Shown here: positions 1-5,726 of the stretch, piece by piece
Position numbering within the stretch: position 1 is the stretch's first letter
How the letters are laid out: every line of letters starts with the position of its first letter
From: DATAPD01 sp036265385
Lineage (GTDB): Bacteria; Acidobacteriota; Terriglobia; Terriglobales; Acidobacteriaceae
Reading direction: 5' to 3'
DNA length: 24,013 nt
NCBI GenBank assembly: GCA_036265385.1
Contig: DATAPD010000051.1
Coordinates: 1-24,013, forward strand
The notes under the pieces: model-generated
Database searches by the model: none
Seen by the model: the letters and a program-made list of their open reading frames with translations, nothing else
What the model was told of the DNA's origin: nothing
Made by a program: the position numbers and the translations under genes

Positions 1-109
1 ATACAAGGGCCAAGACCTTAGCGGGAAGTATCGCTTCACCGACACATGGGTCAAGCGAAATGGGAAGTGGCAAGTGGTGGCTTCGCAGGCAACCAAGGTG
101 CAACAGTAA
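1..109 (+). CDS. DUF4440/SnoaL-like protein, C-terminal fragment (truncated by window edge)
   Basis: Reading from base 2, an open frame gives 35 residues and ends at TAA 107-109. The end carries the motif FTDTWVKRNGKWQVVASQAT. The pattern T-x-T/V-W-x-K-R-x-G-x-W-x-V-V-x-S/T-Q is the typical last beta-strand pair of DUF4440 / SnoaL-like (NTF2-fold) proteins, which are small alpha+beta barrels often of unknown substrate. The start lies outside the window. The gene runs opposite to the phage-like genes that follow, and its last 59 bases overlap the 3' end of the minus-strand gene at 51-338. It may be chromosomal flank of the mobile element or element cargo; the sequence does not decide. Family assignment rests only on the tail motif. 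Confidence 0.7.
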   Translation, partial: YKGQDLSGKYRFTDTWVKRNGKWQVVASQATKVQQ

Positions 110-338
110 TATTCAACCTTATCAACTGTTGACGCGTCGCCCTCAGCTCATTTACTGCATTGACTACTTCGGCCATCTTCTCGGCGCATCCGTTGAGATC
201 GTCATCATGGAGGTGCACATCGGCGGTCAACTTCTCCAATCGTTCTGTATGACTGGCAATCGTCAGCGAGGCGCTTTTTAGGTACTGAACCAACAGCGGG
301 CGCATCTGTAAATCCAAGTCCATCATTCTGTCGGGCAT
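51..338 (-). CDS. Small helical phage-element protein of unknown function
   Basis: 95 residues. The ATG at 338-336 overlaps the stop of the upstream terminase-like gene as TAATG, which implies translational coupling and supports this start. Residues about 10-75 are rich in Leu, Ala, Glu and charged residues without proline and are probably alpha-helical, possibly coiled coil (HTERLEKLTADVHLHDDDL). The C-terminus (PWLPAKPPLATSHFA) is proline-rich and lies antisense to the end of the DUF4440 gene, so this tail may be acquired or eroded. No family is recognised. Its position after a terS-like gene suggests a packaging or virion-related accessory role, but that is inference from context only. Confidence 0.6.
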   Translation of the reverse strand: MPDRMMDLDLQMRPLLVQYLKSASLTIASHTERLEKLTADVHLHDDDLNGCAEKMAEVVNAVNELRATRQQLIRLNITVAPWLPAKPPLATSHFA

Positions 339-865
339 TATTGAATCTCCTCCCTCTCGTCAGTGGTTGGCACCTGTACTCGTGGCTTTCTCGGCTGTGA
401 CAAGATCCGCATCAGCTCCTCACGGGCGTCATCGGCATCATGTTCGATCGACAAGTGTTCCCGTGCGGCTGGAGACAGTCCAAGCTTGTCAGCCGTTTTC
501 AGGAACAGGGCTAGCTTGCGGTCCTCACGCTTGTCGGCACGTTGAATGGCGGCCCTCGTTTGCGCATCCTGTGGCCCTTGCCGTAGGCATTCGGCTTCCT
601 CGCGGGCTTCCTCAGCGCCAACGTAGGACACGGCCATCGTGACCAGCATCATCTCGTCGGCTTTGCCAATGAGTCCCATGGCGTCAAGCTCACGGACCGC
701 ATGTTCGAATACTTCCCGGGCACGTGGGCTTAGAGTTTCAGGTGCTTCGGGCAATCCCGACGCCACTGGGCGACTCGCCGCCTCGGCTTCTAGTTTGTGA
801 CGCCCGACTCTCCGAGGATCACCCGCCGCGATTTGTCTTTTTGCAGGGATTTTAGGATTTCCCAC
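338..865 (-). CDS. Phage terminase small subunit-like protein, P27 family (TerS 2)
   Basis: 175 residues from GTG 865-863, preceded by AAGGGG at a 6-nt distance. P27-type features seen: an N-terminal basic region, then GLPEAPETLSPRAREVFEHA (the usual proline-rich segment followed by L-x-x-A/E-x-x-x-W-like helix), a middle helix LIGKADEMMLVTMAVSY, and near the C-terminus KTADKLGLSPAAREHL, matching the family's FGLTPSxRxxL end motif. In phages TerS binds DNA at pac/cos and recruits the large terminase ATPase/nuclease. No large terminase is visible here. The gene is followed by an overlapping small gene and preceded by a 227-nt gap containing a hairpin repeat. A second, shorter P27-like gene lies upstream at 1093-1497. 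The acidic C-terminal extension (residues about 140-175) is not typical. Confidence 0.75.
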   Translation of the reverse strand: MGNPKIPAKRQIAAGDPRRVGRHKLEAEAASRPVASGLPEAPETLSPRAREVFEHAVRELDAMGLIGKADEMMLVTMAVSYVGAEEAREEAECLRQGPQDAQTRAAIQRADKREDRKLALFLKTADKLGLSPAAREHLSIEHDADDAREELMRILSQPRKPRVQVPTTDEREEIQ

Positions 866-1029
866 TTGCTACCCCTTTCTGTGCGATCCGCCCCATTTTT
901 TTGATGCCCCTAAGATACTGATGAGTCACCACTTGTAACGTCGATGGCTGTGGGCTTAGGCGGCTATTGATCCAAACAAGTTCCGCAGAATCAATATGTT
1001 AAAAATCGTAATCAACTGCGGATTTGCGT

Positions 1030-1083
1030 AGTCGAGGCCGCCGGCTTCGCGAGCACGTTTCCTGCCAACATTTCGACCACCCT
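1030..1083. repeat. Diverged 54-nt repeat, copy A, with hairpin
   Basis: Aligns without gaps to 1654-1707, about 39 of 54 positions identical by eye, with blocks AGTCGAGGCC at one end and GACCACCCT at the other. It contains the stem CGAGGCC (1033-1039) and GGCTTCG (1043-1049) with a 3-nt loop and one G-T pair. It sits in the otherwise empty 866-1092 gap between the two terS-like genes. Nothing else is seen in that gap. It could be a structured site, a terminase or regulator binding site, or the remnant of a coding duplication. Confidence 0.55.
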
Positions 1084-1092
1084 ATCCCTCTT

Positions 1093-1497
1093 TCATTGAT
1101 GTCTCTTGACCAGAAATTCATCTAAAGCGTCCTTACCATGGTTCGGACCAACGCAGACTCTCGACCGATCCGAGGGTGTGAGCCCAAATCTGCCGAGCAG
1201 ACTAGAAAGCAACGACAGTTCTCCAGACTTCATTCCTTCACGATTGTGTCGAAATTGAGAAATAAGGCAGGCCAGTAACTCAAAAGCAAGCCGATCCTGG
1301 TTGGTGACCACCCCGGAGGCGAAGAGGGATGCGATCTCTGCCCAAACTGCTTGCTCGTCTTCATTTAGATGTGCTGGTGCATCTCCCAGCGAACCTTGAG
1401 GCTGCGGTTCCAAAGCGCGGGCGGCTCTCCGTTCCGGGTGTCTGATAAAGCTTCCTGCTGCTTCCAATGTGGCTGTTGGCGTTCTCGGTCTAGGCAT
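1093..1497 (-). CDS. Phage terminase small subunit, P27 family (TerS 1)
   Basis: 134 residues from ATG 1497-1495, with GGAAAG 6 nt upstream. The protein opens MPRPRTPTATLEAAGSF and continues with GSLGDAPAHLNEDEQAVWAE, a middle helix GVVTNQDRLAFELLACLISQ, and SLLGRFGLTPSDRSRV near the C-terminus. This order and the GLTPSDRSRV signature are characteristic of P27-type small terminases; the length is normal for short members. Expected role is recognition of DNA for headful or cos packaging together with a large terminase, which is not in the window. On a capsid-less element such a protein could redirect a helper phage's packaging machinery (inference from known PICI biology). Confidence 0.8.
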   Translation of the reverse strand: MPRPRTPTATLEAAGSFIRHPERRAARALEPQPQGSLGDAPAHLNEDEQAVWAEIASLFASGVVTNQDRLAFELLACLISQFRHNREGMKSGELSLLSSLLGRFGLTPSDRSRVCVGPNHGKDALDEFLVKRHQ

Positions 1498-1519
1498 GGG
1501 TGTCTTTCCAGTGCTGGAA

Positions 1520-1774
1520 CTAACGTTTGAGTTTTGGAGCAGTGTGCGCGTTCCTAGCCAACGGTTTTAAATGGCAAGGCTGTGAACATTCAAAGTCCCC
1601 CGCGTGATTTCCCACTTTTTGTTGAGCGCGTTGACAATTCCACGGATTTTTAAAGTCGAGGCCCTGCGCCTCGCGGCTCCGTCCCCTGCGAAGATTGTGA
1701 CCACCCTGCCCACTTTCCCACTTTGGCCCCATTAGGAATGCTTTCGCCCATCCTGTAAGTGATTGATTTTGCAT
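1520..1774 (-). CDS. Possible small ORF in the gap between replication and terS genes
   Basis: 84 residues from ATG 1774-1772, with a GGGAAAG-type ribosome site about 9 nt upstream, which is the only positive sign. Composition is odd (many Gln, Asn, Arg, Cys, Trp) and no family is recognised. The frame crosses repeat copy B. In that frame the two repeat copies share a pattern GG-x-N-x2-R-x-R-x-REA-x-GLD-x2-NP, but copy A has an in-frame TAG. The 1498-1842 stretch therefore holds either a small gene, a degraded gene, or a non-coding repeat. Confidence 0.25.
   Translation of the reverse strand: MQNQSLTGWAKAFLMGPKWESGQGGHNLRRGRSREAQGLDFKNPWNCQRAQQKVGNHAGDFECSQPCHLKPLARNAHTAPKLKR
1654..1707. repeat. 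Diverged 54-nt repeat, copy B, with hairpin
   Basis: Partner of 1030-1083. It contains CGAGGC (1657-1662), loop CCTGC, GCCTCG (1668-1673), a perfect 6-bp stem. The right arm differs from copy A (GCCTCG against GGCTTCG), yet both can fold at the same place, which hints that structure or dyad symmetry is kept. It lies in the gap between the loader-like gene and terS 1. Confidence 0.55.
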
Positions 1775-1842
1775 TCGCTTTCCCTTCGCTCTGGATCCGA
1801 TATGCTGTTCATCTTCGAGAAACCTTCACCATCCCATCTTTT

Positions 1843-2346
1843 TCATCTATTCGCCGCCTGCTGAATGTCGATCAATTCATCCAATGCAATGATCAGTCCT
1901 TCGATCTCGTCTTCTGTAAGGGAACGGTCCAGCTTTGAGCGCAAGTTTTGATGGAGCTTCGATAAGCAGCGAATGTCTGGCGCTCCATAGGAACGCTCCC
2001 CCGCCTGTTTGCGGCGAACATCCTCAGCAGTTGGCCCTGCGTATGTCGAGAGTGGCGCTGGCGCGATGTGTTTAACAATCTCGGCAATCACAGGGAAGAA
2101 TGTTGTCGTTTGGCAGGCTCTTTGAACGGCGGCCAAAAACCTTTCGGTTCCAACTTCCCGCAAAAGATCAATCCAATCGGCCTTGAATGCTGCGATGGTT
2201 TCTGCGCCCAGATCAGCATAGGGACAACGCGCGAGAGTGCATTGCATGATGATTCGCACCTGCTCCCCGTATGAAAAATGTTCAATCGCCCCAGATTTCG
2301 GCCAACTGCCTTTCGTGGCGCTGCTCTGCCCTGCTTTGTTGTCCAT
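1843..2346 (-). CDS. Probable phage helicase-loader-like replication protein
   Basis: 167 residues if started at ATG 2346 (MDNKAG...), with GGAG 9 nt upstream. Another ATG lies at 2361, and a longer frame reaching 2493 would overlap the upstream gene heavily. Visible features: a helical segment GAETIAAFKADWIDLLREVG, then RFLAAVQRACQTTTFFPVIA, where the F-P-x-I-A-E-I motif resembles the family of phage helicase loaders (G40P gp39-like) and other small loaders. The C-terminus is a helical DEIEGLIIALDELI segment. No Walker motif is present. It follows and overlaps a replisome-organizer-like gene by 65 nt, the O-then-P order seen in lambdoid replication modules. Function is inferred from this order and the FP-x-IAEI motif. 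Confidence 0.55.
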   Translation of the reverse strand: MDNKAGQSSATKGSWPKSGAIEHFSYGEQVRIIMQCTLARCPYADLGAETIAAFKADWIDLLREVGTERFLAAVQRACQTTTFFPVIAEIVKHIAPAPLSTYAGPTAEDVRRKQAGERSYGAPDIRCLSKLHQNLRSKLDRSLTEDEIEGLIIALDELIDIQQAANR

Positions 2347-2947
2347 TCGTGTAAACTCCATTCCCTTCCCAGTACCGAACAGCTGCTTTCCAATTCGTGA
2401 TTCGATTTTTGCCTCGCATCCATCCGACGGATTCGTAATGACTGATGAATGTGAGTGCACTGATTCCGTTGTGACGCTCTTCGCAATACGCACTCACTTC
2501 CTCGAGAGTCGGAGGAACGAACTTGCGTGCATTCTTAATTGGCGATTCTTTTGAGGATTCTTGGTGATTCTTCCTTATTGCGTTGTCGAATATTTCAGGG
2601 TTTTCGGAATTGCTTTGCAGGGTTTCTGTTGCGGATTTCATTGAAAGTAAATTCAGAGAAGCCTGTTTCAATGAACCGGAATTCAGGGTTTCAAGATGAA
2701 GTTTGTATCGGTTGAATCTGCCGCGTCCGCCCCCCGCCTCGACTGAAAAGACACCATCGGCTTTTAATTCCGCGAGGATATTGTGGGCATGTCGGATTCC
2801 CAAGCGCGTGTCTCTCGCAAGTGATTCGACGCTCGGCCAGCAAATACCTTCGTCGTCGGCACGGTCAGCGAGCCTCAGCAAAAGGAGCAGTGTTGCGCCT
2901 TTGTACGGCGCACGCTCCCAAACCAGTCTCATCATCGGGATACTCAT
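2282..2947 (-). CDS. Phage replisome organizer-like HTH protein (replication initiator, O-type)
   Basis: 221 residues from ATG 2947, which overlaps the upstream stop as ATGA; GGAG lies upstream. A TTG two codons earlier is possible. N-terminus residues about 1-85 form an HTH_36-type winged helix: LLLLLRLADRADDEGICWPS followed by VESLARDTRLGIRHAHNILA and a beta-hairpin GRFNRYKL. A polar, low-complexity linker spans about 95-140. The C-terminus has FISHYESVGWMRGKNRITNW then KAAVRYWEGNG, the GW-x-x-GK-x-x-x-x-WKAAVRxWE module widely found at the end of phage replication O-like and DnaT-like proteins. Expected role is binding the element's origin and recruiting loader and host DnaB. The origin, often inside the gene in such systems, was not identified. 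Confidence 0.75.
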   Translation of the reverse strand: MSIPMMRLVWERAPYKGATLLLLLRLADRADDEGICWPSVESLARDTRLGIRHAHNILAELKADGVFSVEAGGGRGRFNRYKLHLETLNSGSLKQASLNLLSMKSATETLQSNSENPEIFDNAIRKNHQESSKESPIKNARKFVPPTLEEVSAYCEERHNGISALTFISHYESVGWMRGKNRITNWKAAVRYWEGNGVYTNGQQSRAEQRHERQLAEIWGD

Positions 2948-3243
2948 TCCCAATAACTCCGGTCTGGCGCGATGTTGCCGAAAAGTGAATCGGACATTCC
3001 GCGCCGAAGCCGATACCAGGAGCGCTTCTCACCGCCGATGCTTTCGATCTTGTTTTCTATGTCGAATTTGAGCCTATGCCGAAGTTCCCAAAGGCGAGCG
3101 TTCAATTGCAAACCCCCGATCTTTGCTAAATCCGGCGCGGGAATCCACTCGTCAGGTTCGGTCTCGAGCAGACGGCTCAAAAGTCGGTAGGTTCGACTCT
3201 TTGGAAGGCCTCTTTTGCTCAAGCCTTCGACGGGCCGTTTCAT
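2944..3243 (-). CDS. Small winged-helix DNA-binding protein of the element
   Basis: 99 residues from ATG 3243-3241, coupled to the upstream gene as TAATG; its own stop overlaps the next start as ATGA. The sequence RTYRLLSRLLETEPDEWIPA followed by PDLAKIGGLQLNARLWELRH and a GEKRSWYRL strand fits a short winged helix of the type found in phage early regions. Tight coupling to the excisionase-like and replisome-organizer-like genes suggests a regulator or replication accessory of the early operon. No precise family can be named. Confidence 0.65.
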   Translation of the reverse strand: MKRPVEGLSKRGLPKSRTYRLLSRLLETEPDEWIPAPDLAKIGGLQLNARLWELRHRLKFDIENKIESIGGEKRSWYRLRRGMSDSLFGNIAPDRSYWE

Positions 3244-3479
3244 TAGCGTGCCTCGCAAAATTTATCGAGATAGCTGCGGCTAAAGAAGACGCGGTTGCCC
3301 AAGCGAAGAGCATTGAGTTCTTTTCTCCTCAACATAGTCCAAATCAAGCTTTCGGAGACCCGCAGATATGCAGCAGTTTCAGGAACAGTCAAAATCGAAG
3401 CATGGCCCTTGCTCTCGGACTTGTTAAAAGCCCCTTCGATCTCACCGAACCTTTTTCTGTTGCTTTTAAAGGTTTTCAA
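3243..3479 (-). CDS. Excisionase-family HTH protein (HTH_17, MerR-like)
   Basis: 78 residues from TTG 3479-3477 with GGAAGG 5 nt upstream. The core ILTVPETAAYLRVSESLIWT followed by MLRRKELNALRLGNRVFFSR and SYLDKFCEA is the standard HTH_17 / excisionase DNA-binding domain: tPEaAayLrvs...l..lr.g.l.a.r.G.r..f...dLe.F. Such proteins bend attachment-site DNA (Xis or RDF) or repress early promoters (AlpA-like). It heads the minus-strand operon and is divergent from the integrase pair, the usual location for a recombination directionality factor in phage satellites. Whether it is Xis or AlpA-type regulator cannot be read from sequence. Confidence 0.8.
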   Translation of the reverse strand: MKTFKSNRKRFGEIEGAFNKSESKGHASILTVPETAAYLRVSESLIWTMLRRKELNALRLGNRVFFSRSYLDKFCEAR

Positions 3480-3560
3480 GAGTACCTTCCTTTCAGATTC
3501 GTGCTGAACTTGTTTTTCTCATGCAGCCAGCAGAACCAACAAGAGAAAAAAGGAGGCGGG

Positions 3561-4169
3561 GTGAGCACTAGCAGAAAAGGGGGGCGAAAAATTCTAGCAA
3601 TAGTGGAACGCGCTGATGCAGAGCAGTTTCTTCTCGAGCTTGCGAACTTCAGAGGGAATATTGAGGCCGCGAAAAGACTTTACCGACACAATGCCAGAAT
3701 CCTGAGCGGCATTCAGGGTGAATTTGAAAACGTCGAGGGACTGCCGGCGATAGGCTGGTTCAAGATTGGGGTAATATCGCGGCAACTTCAAAGAGCTTGG
3801 GATGCGCCGGATGCCCGCGCCCGCGATTGGTACTCGCACCAGCTCCGGCTCCGATTAGTCGAATGGGAGCAAGAAGCTAAAGGATTCAAAAACCCAAATG
3901 CGGGTCTTCCGGATGTGCAGACGCACGTTCATTGGAACGTACCAGCTGAGACTCCGCTCGAAGCAACTATGTGGTATTTCCAAAACTCAATCGCGGATCG
4001 GGCCAAGCACTGCCTGAACCCGGATTGTCCCGCTCCCTACTTCATCGCCGAGAAACGCTCTAGGAAATATTGTTCCCCGGCGTGCTCAGGCCCAGCAAAG
4101 CTCGAATCCAAGCGCAACTGGTGGCGCGAGATAGGAGACGAACGAAGAAGAAAGGCGGCATCACGATGA
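3561..4169 (+). CDS. CGNR-like zinc-finger protein coupled to the integrase
   Basis: 202 residues from GTG 3561, preceded by a strong AAGGAGG ribosome site. The frame is open much further upstream, but that part is antisense to the HTH gene and has no support. Residues about 10-140 show no recognised family. Residues 151-175 form Cys-x4-Cys-x14-Cys-x3-Cys (CLNPDC ... KYCSPAC) followed by a basic segment KLESKRNWW, resembling the CGNR zinc finger, though without the CGNR string itself. The stop overlaps the integrase start as ATGA, so the two are translated together. A role in integrase regulation or DNA binding is inference from coupling. Confidence 0.75.
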   Translation: MSTSRKGGRKILAIVERADAEQFLLELANFRGNIEAAKRLYRHNARILSGIQGEFENVEGLPAIGWFKIGVISRQLQRAWDAPDARARDWYSHQLRLRLVEWEQEAKGFKNPNAGLPDVQTHVHWNVPAETPLEATMWYFQNSIADRAKHCLNPDCPAPYFIAEKRSRKYCSPACSGPAKLESKRNWWREIGDERRRKAASR

Positions 4170-5317
4170 GTGTATTTCTAAGAAATGGCGTCTATCACTA
4201 CCGATTCATGCACAAGGGCATTGTGGTTCGGCGTTCGACGAAACAATCCAATCACAGAATCGCGGAGCAAATGGAATCCGTCCACAAAACCGCTCGTGCA
4301 AAGGGCGAAGCCGGACTCGGCGAGAAACCGATTTGCCCCACGCTTCGGGAATTCCTGACGGAGCGGATCCGTCCATGGTCTGCAAAGAGAAAAACAACGA
4401 CGTCGCGATGGTTTCGGGATGGGGTGAATCCCCTACTCTCATACAAGCCTTTTTGTAATTTGCACCTTGATGAGATCACTTCCGAATCAATCTCGGACTA
4501 TGCCGCGCACCGTCAAAGCCTCGATCTTGCCATCGGCTCAATCAATCGTGAGTTGCGCGTTCTTCGCCGTTGTCTGCGTCTAGCTGTGGAATGGGGAGTG
4601 ATCACCCTCTCGCCGAAAGTTCGAATGGCGGGATCGGAAGTCCGGCGCGAGCGAGTAGTTCACGAGGACGAGTTCGCTCGTTATTTGGCTTGCGCATCGC
4701 CATTGCTCGCCGACGTCGCCATGATCTTGAATGAAACCGGATTGCGCCCCGACGAATGCCATCGATTGGAGTGGCCGGATATTGACTTGAGGAACAATCG
4801 CCTTTTGGTACGCTTCGGCAAAACAGCTGCAGCGCGTCGGCGACTTCCATTGACCCGGAATGTCAGATCCGTGCTGGAAACCCGTTGGCAGGTAGCCGGA
4901 GAGCCAGAAACGGGGTTTGTGTTTCCTTCAGCCACAAAGACTGGCCATATTGATCACAGTACGACCAAGAAGCAGCATCGGGCTGCACTGAAATCCTCCA
5001 GAGTGCGCCCCTTTGTGTTGTATTCCCTTCGGCATTCCTTCGCCACGAGGATCGCTCCGCATGTGGATGCGTGGACTCTATGCAAAATCATGGGATGGGC
5101 AAGCCTCAGCGTCGCGATGACCTATGTCCATCCGGACGAAAAACGAGTACTAGATGTTTTCAGTGGTCACGAATTTGGTCATACGGAAACAGGAGAAGAA
5201 TTGTCTGTCTCCGGTGGGTCATTGCAAATTGTTGAACGGAGGAAAGTTTCGATGGTGAGCGCGGCAGGATTCGAACCTGCGACCCACGCCTTAAAAGGGC
5301 GTTGCTCTACCAACTGA
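4166..5317 (+). CDS. Tyrosine-family site-specific integrase ending inside tRNA-Lys
   Basis: 383 residues from ATG 4166, in ATGA overlap with the zinc-finger gene. N-terminal Arm/SAM-like region to about 150 (TLREFLTERIRPWSAKRKTT), catalytic domain about 160-335. Active-site positions: R194 (ETGLRPDECHRL), K219 (RFGKT), R289 with Y286 where most family members have His (LYSLRHSFATRI), W311 in the His/Trp position (MGWASLSVAMTY), nucleophile Y320 (TYVHPDEKR). The reading frame continues beyond the catalytic core; residues from about 363 are encoded by the antisense of tRNA-Lys, including the AAGFEPAT string typical of translated tRNA T-arms, with stop TGA at 5315-5317. It should catalyse integration and excision at the tRNA-Lys 3' end. 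Confidence 0.93.
   Translation: MSVFLRNGVYHYRFMHKGIVVRRSTKQSNHRIAEQMESVHKTARAKGEAGLGEKPICPTLREFLTERIRPWSAKRKTTTSRWFRDGVNPLLSYKPFCNLHLDEITSESISDYAAHRQSLDLAIGSINRELRVLRRCLRLAVEWGVITLSPKVRMAGSEVRRERVVHEDEFARYLACASPLLADVAMILNETGLRPDECHRLEWPDIDLRNNRLLVRFGKTAAARRRLPLTRNVRSVLETRWQVAGEPETGFVFPSATKTGHIDHSTTKKQHRAALKSSRVRPFVLYSLRHSFATRIAPHVDAWTLCKIMGWASLSVAMTYVHPDEKRVLDVFSGHEFGHTETGEELSVSGGSLQIVERRKVSMVSAAGFEPATHALKGRCSTN
5253..5317. other. Probable attachment site at the 3' part of tRNA-Lys
   Basis: The integrase gene points at and enters the 3' end of tRNA-Lys, the classic target for tyrosine integrases. The att core should be an identical segment within the 3' half of the tRNA, from the T-arm toward the anticodon. 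Its exact limits cannot be set because I found no second copy of GCAGGATTCGAACCTGC elsewhere in the window. Confidence 0.45.
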
Positions 5318-5328
5318 GCTACGCGCCC
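5253..5328 (-). tRNA. tRNA-Lys (TTT anticodon)
   Basis: 76 nt on the minus strand including an encoded CCA end. The acceptor stem GGGCGCG/CGCGCTC pairs with one G-T. D-arm GCTCAGTTGGTAGAGC, anticodon arm ACGCC-CTTTTAA-GGCGT with anticodon TTT, T-arm GCAGG-TTCGAAT-CCTGC. The gene appears intact and functional. Its 3' end faces the integrase, so the element's insertion has preserved a full tRNA. Confidence 0.97.
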
Positions 5329-5487
5329 ACACATTTTAATGTAACACATTGATCATCCTGATGCTGCGGATATGATTGCAATCACACGAGTTCAGACATT
5401 CTATAAACTGATTGCTGTTTGTAAACTTTTTTAAAATTCTGGATTTCTCAACAGCCGAGAAACGATCTGGGGCATCCAATCACTACT

Positions 5488-5685
5488 ATGCGAGACCCGA
5501 TGGCAATCTTTGATGAAAACTACCGGGTAGTCGCGGTGGATGGACAGCATCTTGTCATCCAGGGCGTCGACTCCGGTGAACTCCTCACAATCGTGAATGA
5601 TGATCCTGACACACCGATTTCGCAAGAAAACTATCCGCCCGGGCAGCTTATAGCTTTGACCGATCCAACATCGCGTCCGAACTAG
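5488..5685 (+). CDS. Small hypothetical protein
   Basis: 65 residues from ATG 5488; a second ATG at 5500 (MAIFDENYRVV) is equally possible and neither has a strong ribosome site. The sequence is sensible rather than random: alternating beta-like segments NYRVVAVDGQHLVIQGVDSG and ELLTIVNDDPDTPISQENYP, then PGQLIALTDPTSRPN. No family is recognised. The opposite-strand frame over the same bases looks like its shadow. Not obviously part of the mobile element, since it lies beyond the tRNA. Confidence 0.55.
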   Translation: MRDPMAIFDENYRVVAVDGQHLVIQGVDSGELLTIVNDDPDTPISQENYPPGQLIALTDPTSRPN

Positions 5686-5726
5686 TTGCGGCGGAAACAT
5701 CGTTTCAAAGGGTCGCTGTACCGTCT

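Noticed and set aside
3123..3560. Upstream extension of the zinc-finger gene to an ATG at 3123
   Set aside because: It is antisense to the well-supported HTH_17 gene and winged-helix gene, and a strong AAGGAGG site stands right before GTG 3561.
1..5000. Second copy of the tRNA-Lys 3' end as left attachment site
   Set aside because: Looked for GATTCGAACCTGC and neighbours on both strands by eye; none found, so no left att is called.
5253..5317. AAGFEPAT protein motif as a functional integrase domain
   Set aside because: This string is what a translated tRNA T-arm gives; it reflects overlap with tRNA-Lys rather than a domain.
5431..5700. Minus-strand 89-residue frame over 5431-5700
   Set aside because: The plus-strand frame 5488-5685 has more protein-like composition; the minus frame has many Cys/Arg/His and looks like its shadow.
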